DNA from: a virus
Virus record (IMG/VR): IMGVR_UViG_3300036781_000838
Span: 31,135-95,134 of that record
Strand: one strand, 5' to 3'
Length of the DNA: 64,000 nucleotides
Below, piece after piece: positions 1 to 8,559 of the stretch (position 1 is its first letter; each line of letters starts with the position of its first letter). The notes below the pieces were generated by a model, which was given only the letters and a program-made list of their open reading frames with translations, searched no databases and was not told the DNA's origin. Made by a program: the position numbers and the translations under genes.

Positions 1-2
1 AA

Positions 3-3000
3 AATATCCCCCTGCAAACGCCCTCATATGAAAGGAGTGACGCCATGTACGAGGTAAGTAACTATTTACTTCGGGTAGGCGTTTACACCAAACCGGAATT
101 TAATTACCAGCCCCTGGCTAATCTCATAACTCCCAAGTGGGTAGCCCTGGAAGTGCCGGCTGACTATTATATTAAGGGCGGCAATATCACTTCATATCTA
201 AGAGATGAACAATATGTCTTTTTTATCCGGTGGATCTATAACACCGGGCAGAAATCTGCTTCCTATGCCATTGCCGGCCGACAGGCTAATTCAAACGATC
301 GTACCCTGGTCTCCGGAGCTGATGTCTATGAGACTTCAGTAGGAGTGGCCGTCCCTCCCCAAAAATGGCAGGTAGACAATACCGCTACTATCACCTCATC
401 TCAAGGATATGCAATTCCAGAAGGCGCTGTCATAGCAGAAGGAGAAATGGGGTATTTTGAATCTACCGAACGTTACCCCGATGATCAGTCGGTCGTATGG
501 GCCGACCTATGCGGGAAGAACATTCGATTTTGCAAATTTCCCGATAATTCGCTCATTCACCTGTCTGGCCGGTTGGGGGCTACCATTCGAATTCTGGGGG
601 TAAAGTTTGAAAATATCGCACATCCCCTTGATTTTGAAGGTAACATATTGACCGACATCATCGGATACGAAATACTCCGCGGTTCGAGAGAAGGTAACAA
701 GTCTATTATCGCCAAGGGGCTTATTAATAATGTGGCAGAGTATACGATTCCAAACAGCGTTAGCACCCGTAAAGGATTATATCCGAACTATCCCTACAAT
801 GACTTAAGGACCGATCCTTTCCTGTCTGCTCAGCGGGTGAAAGGTGGATGTAATGATACTGGATACCAGGCTATGGGGACCTATCATCAGGACATATTTA
901 CATTTCACTCCCCCGAAACCCAATTCAGGAATCCATTTCTGTCTGCCCAGGAATTGCGGGTAGAGTCTGAAGAATTTGGATCAGTAACCGGAAATTTTGA
1001 ACCGGTATTCAAACACCCAAAGCACAAGTTAATCCGTGATTTTGCGCTGTATACGTCGGGTATAGTAGGTGTTGGTGCAGGATTACTAGCTATCCAGGGA
1101 AAAAAGACCACCACGCTGAAAGGGGGAAGCGCATTTAATGCAGGAATAACAGGAGCGGGTACTACCGTAATGACAAGCACCGGCAACCTGACTGCCCCGC
1201 TTTCAGATCTCACTTTAGCTGCTCCCATCGGAGGAGGTATTGGCTCCTCCACCGCCATTGCTGTAGAAGGAGGAGTAATGTCTTCCAATCCAGTTCTGGC
1301 GGCTGCTGGTGGCACCTTCCTTTTTACCTACTTTTTAGGCAAAGGAACAGAGGAAGCCGTTCGTATCATTAAGGGATTATTGCCCTATAATCAGTTCGCT
1401 TACCAATACAATTCTCATGGGTTTTATAGTGACTTTATACCGTCCAAAGAAGGCAATAAGCGTAGGCTGATAACGGAATCTAATTACCTCGAACCCTACC
1501 TGCAGGAGTTCACCGCTGACTACCGGGTTAATAACTTGTTCAGGCCGGCGACACTTATCTTGCAAGTGAACAAAAATATTGCCAATCCCAGTACACAGGA
1601 TACTACCCGCACAACCATTGGTAACCTGGGGCTATGGGGCAATCCCACGCAACAGTTTACCACCACGACCTCAGCCTACTATGCCGCCCTTAAAAATAAT
1701 ATTGAAAACCAATATGGGCAATTAGATTCGGTTATCCAGATTCCTATCAGCCAGGGGGTATTAGCCACTACCCCGGAAAAAAAGATCCGGTTCATGTCGC
1801 CTGTTTTATTTGGGGGCGACCAGTATATTAACCGGTACACCGAGAAAAGCATTATGTTTTTCTTTAACGACTGGATGTTTGACCAGCCGGACGGATATGA
1901 ATTTGATTATAACCTGGCCTATAACTTACCCTATGCCCGGTATTGGGTAAACACCCAGGACTTTGATATCAGCCAGTTGATGCAGCCGTTTTTAAAAACT
2001 GCTGCCGGTATTGCCATTGGGGGAGTGATAGGATCAGAGATAGGATCGCTACTCGGTAGTGCCACTTTAGGAGAGCAAATCGGGGAGATCGCGGGAGGAG
2101 CCGCAGGTGTGGCGCTGTCCATGAATGATTTTAGCAATGCGGTCTTGCCAAATGATTACGCCCATCTGGACCGAAATAGTTCAGATTGTAATACAAAAAT
2201 ATCCTTTGGGATTTATAATGCTTATTTCTACCTGTTTTGTAATGGGGTAAGAGACTTTTTTGTTGAGTCAGAGCTTAATATTGCCCAACGGGACTACGAT
2301 CAAAGTACCGCCTCCCGGCACTATGACTATAAACAGTATACCGATCTTGACGCCCTATTCAAGTCGGACATCATCAAGGCCGGCAATAACTACAAATACG
2401 ATTATTCCCTGTCTGTTTCGAGGTTGTTGCACAATTATATATCCTGGGGTGCGGTTCTGCCAAGAGACTACGATCCAACGATTGCCGAACAATGCTATAG
2501 CTATTTTCCCAATAGGATTATATATAGTTTACCCCAGCAGGAAGAACTTAAAAAAGACAACTGGACAGCATTCCTTACTAACAACTATAAAGATTTTCAA
2601 CGCAAGATCACGGCCATAAAAAATGTCAATAAAACGGGGGCAATTATCTACTTCAGCAATGATAGCCCATTGTTATTTCAAGGGGTTGATTCCTTGCAGA
2701 CAGATGGAGGAATAAAAATTACTATCGGGGATGGAGGGCTATTCAACCAGGCGTTTCAGAGTACGACCAATTCCGATGTAGAATATGAATACGGGGCCTG
2801 CCAGAACCGGGGTTCCATTATCGGTACCCCGCAAGGAGTTTTCTCCGTTGGCGCAAACCAGGGAAAGATATTCCAATATGGTAATGGGCTTGAGGAGATA
2901 TCCCGGGATGGTAATAAGTGGTGGTTTGCACAATATTTACCACTGAAGTTATTACAGGATTACCCGGATTTTGATTATCCGGATAACCCGGTTATCGGGA

Positions 3001-3881
3001 TAGGTGTTGTTTCCGGCTATGACAACACGAATGAGATGATCTACATTAGCAAAAGGGATTACCAGGTTAAGCCCACTTATCAAAACAAGCTGACCTATCA
3101 GTCAGGGCTTACATTTATTTTAGATGGGAATATACCCGTGCAATTGGGAGATCCTTTTTATTTCGATGACGCTTCTTTTACGATATCATACGATCCAAAA
3201 ATAAAGGGTTTTGTCAGTTTCCATGACTGGATACCTGAAGCAATGCTGCCTTCCCGGAACCATTTGCTAACTATTAAAGAAGGTGGGATCTGGAAGCATA
3301 ATTCAAGATGTGACCTTTTCTGTAACTATTATGGAATTGCTTATCCTTTTGAAATTGAATATCCGGTGACTGTCAGCCAGGAGGTAACGACGCTGAGAAC
3401 AATTGAATACCAATTGGAAGCCTATAAATACCTGAATGACTGCAGGGATCAATTTCATATCCTGGATGAGAATTTCGACCGGGCTGTTGTCTACAACTCA
3501 GAGCAATGCTCCGGGCTATTGCGGTTGAATATAAAACCGAAGAATAACCCGTATACGCTGAACCAATATCCGTCAGTTGGTCTAAATGGTATAGACATAC
3601 TCTTCTCCAAGGAAGAAAATAAATACAGGTTCAACCAGTTTTGGGATGCAGTGTCAGATCGCGGGGAATTCACGGGTAAGCAATACAATATCTGGACGGT
3701 TAGCCCGAATGGATATACTAAAGAACTCAATACACTGGCCATAAAATACTCGAAGAGCGCCCTGCAGCATAAGAAATTCCGGCATTTTACCCAAAGGCTG
3801 TTACTGCGTAAAACAGTATCGAACGATGTTAAGTACCTATTGAAACTTACCAACCAAAAACAACAAAGATCCTTACGCTAA
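3..3881 (+). CDS. crAss-like muzzle/stabilisation-type tail protein (5'-partial)
   Basis: Large structural protein of at least 1,278 residues. The first ATG in the window is at 45, preceded by an AGGAG-like stretch. The frame is however open from base 3 with protein-like residues (IPLQTPSYERSDA), so the gene probably begins left of the window. The N-terminal part (motifs FFIRWIYNTG, GYFESTERYPDD, LCGKNIRFCKFPD) resembles the large muzzle or 'stabilisation' protein of crAss-like phage tails; this is from memory of the family, not a search. A glycine/alanine-rich stretch around residues 340-430 and another near 645-690 could be membrane-active or flexible segments. The protein sits at the head of the late operon and its stop overlaps the next start (TAATG). 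Virion assembly role is inferred. Confidence 0.75.
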   Translation, partial: NIPLQTPSYERSDAMYEVSNYLLRVGVYTKPEFNYQPLANLITPKWVALEVPADYYIKGGNITSYLRDEQYVFFIRWIYNTGQKSASYAIAGRQANSNDRTLVSGADVYETSVGVAVPPQKWQVDNTATITSSQGYAIPEGAVIAEGEMGYFESTERYPDDQSVVWADLCGKNIRFCKFPDNSLIHLSGRLGATIRILGVKFENIAHPLDFEGNILTDIIGYEILRGSREGNKSIIAKGLINNVAEYTIPNSVSTRKGLYPNYPYNDLRTDPFLSAQRVKGGCNDTGYQAMGTYHQDIFTFHSPETQFRNPFLSAQELRVESEEFGSVTGNFEPVFKHPKHKLIRDFALYTSGIVGVGAGLLAIQGKKTTTLKGGSAFNAGITGAGTTVMTSTGNLTAPLSDLTLAAPIGGGIGSSTAIAVEGGVMSSNPVLAAAGGTFLFTYFLGKGTEEAVRIIKGLLPYNQFAYQYNSHGFYSDFIPSKEGNKRRLITESNYLEPYLQEFTADYRVNNLFRPATLILQVNKNIANPSTQDTTRTTIGNLGLWGNPTQQFTTTTSAYYAALKNNIENQYGQLDSVIQIPISQGVLATTPEKKIRFMSPVLFGGDQYINRYTEKSIMFFFNDWMFDQPDGYEFDYNLAYNLPYARYWVNTQDFDISQLMQPFLKTAAGIAIGGVIGSEIGSLLGSATLGEQIGEIAGGAAGVALSMNDFSNAVLPNDYAHLDRNSSDCNTKISFGIYNAYFYLFCNGVRDFFVESELNIAQRDYDQSTASRHYDYKQYTDLDALFKSDIIKAGNNYKYDYSLSVSRLLHNYISWGAVLPRDYDPTIAEQCYSYFPNRIIYSLPQQEELKKDNWTAFLTNNYKDFQRKITAIKNVNKTGAIIYFSNDSPLLFQGVDSLQTDGGIKITIGDGGLFNQAFQSTTNSDVEYEYGACQNRGSIIGTPQGVFSVGANQGKIFQYGNGLEEISRDGNKWWFAQYLPLKLLQDYPDFDYPDNPVIGIGVVSGYDNTNEMIYISKRDYQVKPTYQNKLTYQSGLTFILDGNIPVQLGDPFYFDDASFTISYDPKIKGFVSFHDWIPEAMLPSRNHLLTIKEGGIWKHNSRCDLFCNYYGIAYPFEIEYPVTVSQEVTTLRTIEYQLEAYKYLNDCRDQFHILDENFDRAVVYNSEQCSGLLRLNIKPKNNPYTLNQYPSVGLNGIDILFSKEENKYRFNQFWDAVSDRGEFTGKQYNIWTVSPNGYTKELNTLAIKYSKSALQHKKFRHFTQRLLLRKTVSNDVKYLLKLTNQKQQRSLR

Positions 3882-6439
3882 TGAAAAGAAAATTACCAGC
3901 CAGGCAACCGGGGGGTACAGTCACAAATTCTGGCTATTTACCTGATTCTCCCGATAGGTTCAATCCGTACAATATCATCCCTGGTAACGTGATTACCATG
4001 GATAAGGTTCCCCACGATGTATTGGCAATTACAGATAATGGGCAGACCAAACTTATGAAAAAGAACTCCGGACTTCACCGGTTTACCGGCGCGAAATCCG
4101 TAACTGAAGTTCCAATGTATAATATCGGGGGCAAAATTCCATCACAGTTGCCACAGGAGTTAGTGATGTACCAAATGCAGTTGGGTGGACCAGCACCTAA
4201 CGCTTCAGACAGCCTTGCATTATATAACAACTCCCAGGCACTGTTAAATTTTTATACCCAAAGAGGATATGTAAAAGACCATGCTCCAGCAAATTCTACG
4301 CAGGCAAAAGGAGAAATGGATAGAAAATTTGCAAGAGATTCATTTGTGAATATGCCCATGGTGCAAACTGATCAGGGTATGCTGCAAAACCCTGCCATGT
4401 CTCTATATTACCAACCCATAAACCACAATCAGTATAAGCAACGGGAAAATGCAAATGGGATACTTGATACCAGGGCGCCGATGGCCTTATATGATAAACG
4501 CATTGCTCCCACAAAACACTATGCATTTCACAATGAAAACCCTAACGATCCATTAAATGGGGACCAGGTCGAGTTTCAGGGATATGATCCGGAGAAGGTC
4601 AAGCCTGCAAATTTTAAACAAATGCAGCCACAGGGTCCTGGTCCTTTACCATCAAATGCCAATGCCACTCCCGTTCCGGCGCCAGTCCAACAACGGGTAC
4701 CTACTCCGCCCATACACGACACTCTTCCGCAAGGAGAACCAGTATATGGCCCCCAAAACTCAATGATAGGAGTATATGATGGTAAAGGTTTCTTTCCGGT
4801 AAAAGACTATAACACTTATAAGGTAAATCCGCAAGATCAGGACCTGCTTAGTAATTCCGACCAATTGAAGCAATATATGCTGAATAAAACAAAAGGATAT
4901 CCCGTCGAGATGCACCAGGAGGGCGGGTCCTTGCCTTCGGGGTCATCGGTAAAATCTTCCTTTGATAAGGATGGTAATCTGCTGTTTAATCCCCATTTTA
5001 CCCAAGTCACTTACCCGGGAGATACACTTACCAATCATCAAATTCCATTTGCGGCCAAATATATGTATGCCAATGGCACGGGTTCAGGAAATATAACAGC
5101 CAAACGTGTAGCCGGGCCTTATGGAGCGCTTGAGCAGGGATATGAGTACAGTCCGGCTGACAAGGATATGAAAAAAATAAAGGCTTACCAGGATAATATG
5201 AGTGCCATGGAAAAGTTAAAGGCGATCCTGGGATTTTATGGTTCCGATAATATGCCTGGACCGAATGGACAGTTACAACAGGGTGGTGTCATGATGAGGG
5301 ATTATCAAATACCTATGGCCCAAAGCGGCCTGTCCGCTTTCACCTGGGGAAATCTATCCGATGGGCAAACTCCTACCGCTCCAGGGCAAGGACCGGTATT
5401 CCAAGTGGATCAAGCAAATGGTACACCGACTTCTCCTTACAATATTTCGCCTATCGAAAAAGGAAATAAGCCCGGGCAATGGAATATACAGAAACAGACT
5501 TCCTGGGGACCTAACGTTGAAGGCGCTACCGCTTTTGTCGGGGCAATGGGCGCTGTCGCCAATTCTTTAAACAAAAGGACAAACAGCGCTCTTTACAACA
5601 ACCAGGTTAACCGGAGTACTAGCGATGCTCAGTTTCAGACTTTTAATTCAACCCTGAACAGGGGTTTTATCGATAAAAATTCAGGGATGACTGCTCCCAA
5701 TAGGCAAACCCTGACTCAATTCGCCAATTTGCCCTACCAGAGTTTTTATGGGCAGCCTCCCATAGCCCAGACTGGCGCTGAATTACCGCTGATAAATGGT
5801 CCTCAGACACCACTAAATAGCATCAACGCCCAGGTAGATAAGGGAATGCCTGCTTTATCACCGGTTGGATACCCTGCTGACCAGCCAACGCAACCCCCAG
5901 TTCAGGTACCACAGCAACAGAGCGCAGGTCCTGATGCCTACCAGGCAGTGAAGGATTTTATAAAAAAACAAGAGGGATTTGCTAAAAAGGCTGCCTGGGA
6001 TCATAAGCAGTTCACCAATGGCTACGGAACAGAAGCAAAAGCACCTGATGAGGTCATCTCCCGGGCTGAAGCGGACAAACGCCTGGATAACTACCTTTTA
6101 CCGACCGTACAGAAGATCCAGTCGAAGCTACAAGTTCCGGTGAATACCGGGCAGCTCACAGCTCTTTCCTCCATGGCGTACAATGGTGGCTATGGTGTAG
6201 TTAAAAAGCTCATCAACCAGATAAACAAAGGGGTTGGCGCTGATCAAATTGCCGATACAATAAAAAAGACTGCCATAACCGTTGACAATGGTGCACGGAT
6301 TTTGGATGAACTGGTTTCCCGCCGAAAAAAAGAAGCTGGTCTCTATACAAGGGGTTATAAGGTGGGCGGTCAATACGATTTAAGTCATAGCGAGATTCAA
6401 AATTTGATGAATCAAGGTTATGAACTGGAATTTATGTAA
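3881..6439 (+). CDS. Virion cargo protein with C-terminal GH24 lysozyme domain
   Basis: 852 residues. The N-terminal 80 residues (ITMDKVPHDVLAI, then HRFTGAKSVTEVPM) resemble a conserved segment of crAss-like structural/cargo proteins. The middle is a long Gln/Pro/Asn-rich low-complexity linker. The C-terminal ~170 residues form a T4-type lysozyme domain (GH24). The catalytic triad pattern is visible as E698 in KKQEGF, D707 in WDHKQF and T712 in FTNGYG, spaced almost as in T4 lysozyme. It probably cleaves peptidoglycan during genome entry rather than at lysis, because a separate endolysin is encoded at 52533. The start codon overlaps the stop of the upstream gene, so the two are translationally coupled. 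The structural role is inferred from position and N-terminal similarity; the lysozyme call rests on visible residues. Confidence 0.8.
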   Translation: MKRKLPARQPGGTVTNSGYLPDSPDRFNPYNIIPGNVITMDKVPHDVLAITDNGQTKLMKKNSGLHRFTGAKSVTEVPMYNIGGKIPSQLPQELVMYQMQLGGPAPNASDSLALYNNSQALLNFYTQRGYVKDHAPANSTQAKGEMDRKFARDSFVNMPMVQTDQGMLQNPAMSLYYQPINHNQYKQRENANGILDTRAPMALYDKRIAPTKHYAFHNENPNDPLNGDQVEFQGYDPEKVKPANFKQMQPQGPGPLPSNANATPVPAPVQQRVPTPPIHDTLPQGEPVYGPQNSMIGVYDGKGFFPVKDYNTYKVNPQDQDLLSNSDQLKQYMLNKTKGYPVEMHQEGGSLPSGSSVKSSFDKDGNLLFNPHFTQVTYPGDTLTNHQIPFAAKYMYANGTGSGNITAKRVAGPYGALEQGYEYSPADKDMKKIKAYQDNMSAMEKLKAILGFYGSDNMPGPNGQLQQGGVMMRDYQIPMAQSGLSAFTWGNLSDGQTPTAPGQGPVFQVDQANGTPTSPYNISPIEKGNKPGQWNIQKQTSWGPNVEGATAFVGAMGAVANSLNKRTNSALYNNQVNRSTSDAQFQTFNSTLNRGFIDKNSGMTAPNRQTLTQFANLPYQSFYGQPPIAQTGAELPLINGPQTPLNSINAQVDKGMPALSPVGYPADQPTQPPVQVPQQQSAGPDAYQAVKDFIKKQEGFAKKAAWDHKQFTNGYGTEAKAPDEVISRAEADKRLDNYLLPTVQKIQSKLQVPVNTGQLTALSSMAYNGGYGVVKKLINQINKGVGADQIADTIKKTAITVDNGARILDELVSRRKKEAGLYTRGYKVGGQYDLSHSEIQNLMNQGYELEFM

Positions 6440-6460
6440 TTTATTAGTAGCACCTATCCT

Positions 6461-8485
6461 ATGAAAATACGTATCAAAACCGGTCCACCGGCACCCATAT
6501 ACCAATCTGGCGGTTCACCATCCACGGGGGATCAGCAAAACCTGGGTCTGTTTACCAATCAGACCGTCCGGATCGATCCCAATGATTATAACCGACCTGC
6601 AGGCATCGATGATGTCAGGACGACCTACCCTGAAGTTCCGGCAGAACAGGCGAATGTGGAGGTAGAAAAAGGCGAAGTGGTGGTGTCCCCGGATCTGGCT
6701 ACCATTTATAAGGCAGGAGGCAAGAAACATTCCGCTGGAGGAACAAAGATCAAGGCTCAAGAGGGAGCTTATATTGTATCGGATTTCATTAAAACCGATC
6801 CCCGGGTGCTGCAAACCCTTGGATTTGACCCCGAAAAGGATGGTAAACAGACCTGGGCCAAATTACTCCAGTCAAAAGTGGACCCGGCTTATTATAACAC
6901 ACTGGCTAGTGTACTTTCTGACAAAGAAAAAGGGAAAGATGTTGATCCTTATCTCTACAATACCGCTAAGGTAAAAATGCCCGGGCTACAAGAAATTGTC
7001 TCCAAAGTGGCACTCGGAAATGAGTTATCCAAAGCGGTGCAGGGTAAGCAGTACAATATTCCCCAGATTGCCGGTCTTGCCATGCAAGGATTGCAATACC
7101 AGGAGCCTAAACCAGGCGATCAACCCCTGACAGAAGCAAAAATGGGAGGTAGTTATCTACCCAAAGCTCAATCGGGGAAATCTGTTTCTTCCGACTTATT
7201 TAACCCTTTTTGGAATTACTACCTCAATGAGCATCCGGAAGCGCAAGTGTCTCCCGATGTACAACGTAACCCTAACCAGGTATTATCATCCCCGCAGCAT
7301 AAAATAACCAGCGGCGTCTATGGGAACAACTGGGATCTGAATGAATTTAAGCAACGACATGATTGGTATTTCAAAGACCATCCTAATTTCAATCCCCAGG
7401 ATCCCCAGCAGGTAAAAGACTTCCAGCAAAAATACAATAGCCGGGCATCGAGTAAATTCGGTCAACCTTATTTCTATGGCAACCAGGATTTCAGGGCTAT
7501 CGATGGCAAACTCGGGAAGTACACCTATAATGCTCCTAATTTATCCGACGATACGGCTGCCGAGATCCCTTCTTCCCCAGGTAAGCAATTGCCCCCAGCC
7601 CCGGTAACGGTACCCAAGGGGCAATTTCCTGTTCCGAATAACCCTGCATTCTCCAATTCATCCCGGGTCCCTGGAATAAATCCGAATGCATTTGATCAAA
7701 TGGCATTATTAAATGCCATGGCTTCACCGGTGAATACCTATTATCCCTGGGCTGCCAAACCACAAGCGGCATATATCAACCCCCAGTTTGATGAGCCGAA
7801 TTATTATCCGATACAGTCAGCCCAGCGGCAACGCATGGATATGCTTAACCAGGTGAGTAACCCCACTACTGCCCGGGCAGTCGGCTCGTATCAACCTGAT
7901 CAGATCTCCGGTATTATCCAGGAAACACAGCGGGCGCGGGGTAATAATATGCAAGCTGCCACAAACGCCCAGACCTTCAATGCCCAGACCTACGACACAC
8001 TCTCCGGGCAGAATGCCCAGATTGATACTGGATTATATGATAAAACGGTCATGAGCAAGGAGCAGCGGGATATAGCTGAAAAGCTAAAAATGCAGGATGT
8101 TCAGGGAGCTGCTCATAATATGGTCAATAATATGACCGAAATGCAATACCGGATGGCCATGAATCCTCAATTCAGTGTTTCCGGTCCTTTCTGGAATCAT
8201 ATCGGTTTTAACGGAAACGGAAAAGGCTTGGACAGTCCCGGAAGCGCAAGCTATGGCAACCAATCAATGACCCGTGAACAATTCCTGGCGCAATACCCGG
8301 GCTATGCTAGTTTGGCCACCGACCCACAACAAGCATATAAAATAGATGAAGCAATGCGCCAGGAGCGTGACCGGCAAGAAGGTTTGCTGTTCAAGAACAG
8401 CAGAAACTTTTCTTCAAATATGTACAATCCATATCTCGCACAAATGACGGGGATGGGTATGGGCTATCCGCAAGCCGGTTATTAA
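6461..8485 (+). CDS. crAss-like virion structural/cargo protein
   Basis: 674 residues. Residues 65-110 carry VEKGEVVVSPD, then KKHSAGGTKI and EGAYIVSD. This segment is typical of a conserved structural protein of crAss-like phages, recalled rather than searched. The remainder is rich in Gln, Asn, Pro and Tyr, ends in a Met/Gly/Tyr-rich tail, and lacks recognisable catalytic motifs. It lies between the lysozyme-bearing protein and a second cargo-type protein, in the same order seen around virion RNA polymerase genes of this group. The start follows the context CCTATG shared by several late genes. Likely packaged in the capsid or tail; exact role unknown. Confidence 0.75.
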   Translation: MKIRIKTGPPAPIYQSGGSPSTGDQQNLGLFTNQTVRIDPNDYNRPAGIDDVRTTYPEVPAEQANVEVEKGEVVVSPDLATIYKAGGKKHSAGGTKIKAQEGAYIVSDFIKTDPRVLQTLGFDPEKDGKQTWAKLLQSKVDPAYYNTLASVLSDKEKGKDVDPYLYNTAKVKMPGLQEIVSKVALGNELSKAVQGKQYNIPQIAGLAMQGLQYQEPKPGDQPLTEAKMGGSYLPKAQSGKSVSSDLFNPFWNYYLNEHPEAQVSPDVQRNPNQVLSSPQHKITSGVYGNNWDLNEFKQRHDWYFKDHPNFNPQDPQQVKDFQQKYNSRASSKFGQPYFYGNQDFRAIDGKLGKYTYNAPNLSDDTAAEIPSSPGKQLPPAPVTVPKGQFPVPNNPAFSNSSRVPGINPNAFDQMALLNAMASPVNTYYPWAAKPQAAYINPQFDEPNYYPIQSAQRQRMDMLNQVSNPTTARAVGSYQPDQISGIIQETQRARGNNMQAATNAQTFNAQTYDTLSGQNAQIDTGLYDKTVMSKEQRDIAEKLKMQDVQGAAHNMVNNMTEMQYRMAMNPQFSVSGPFWNHIGFNGNGKGLDSPGSASYGNQSMTREQFLAQYPGYASLATDPQQAYKIDEAMRQERDRQEGLLFKNSRNFSSNMYNPYLAQMTGMGMGYPQAGY

Positions 8486-8559
8486 ACCTTTAAAGTTTAC
8501 GTCGCGCCGGTTAAACTTCCTGAATTTTTTGGGTATATTCTTTATGTAAACACTTCCAG

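Noticed and set aside
905-1315. 136-codon minus-strand frame rich in Pro, Ala and Ser
   Set aside because: Antisense of the Gly/Ala-rich stretch in the muzzle-type gene; no independent signal for translation.
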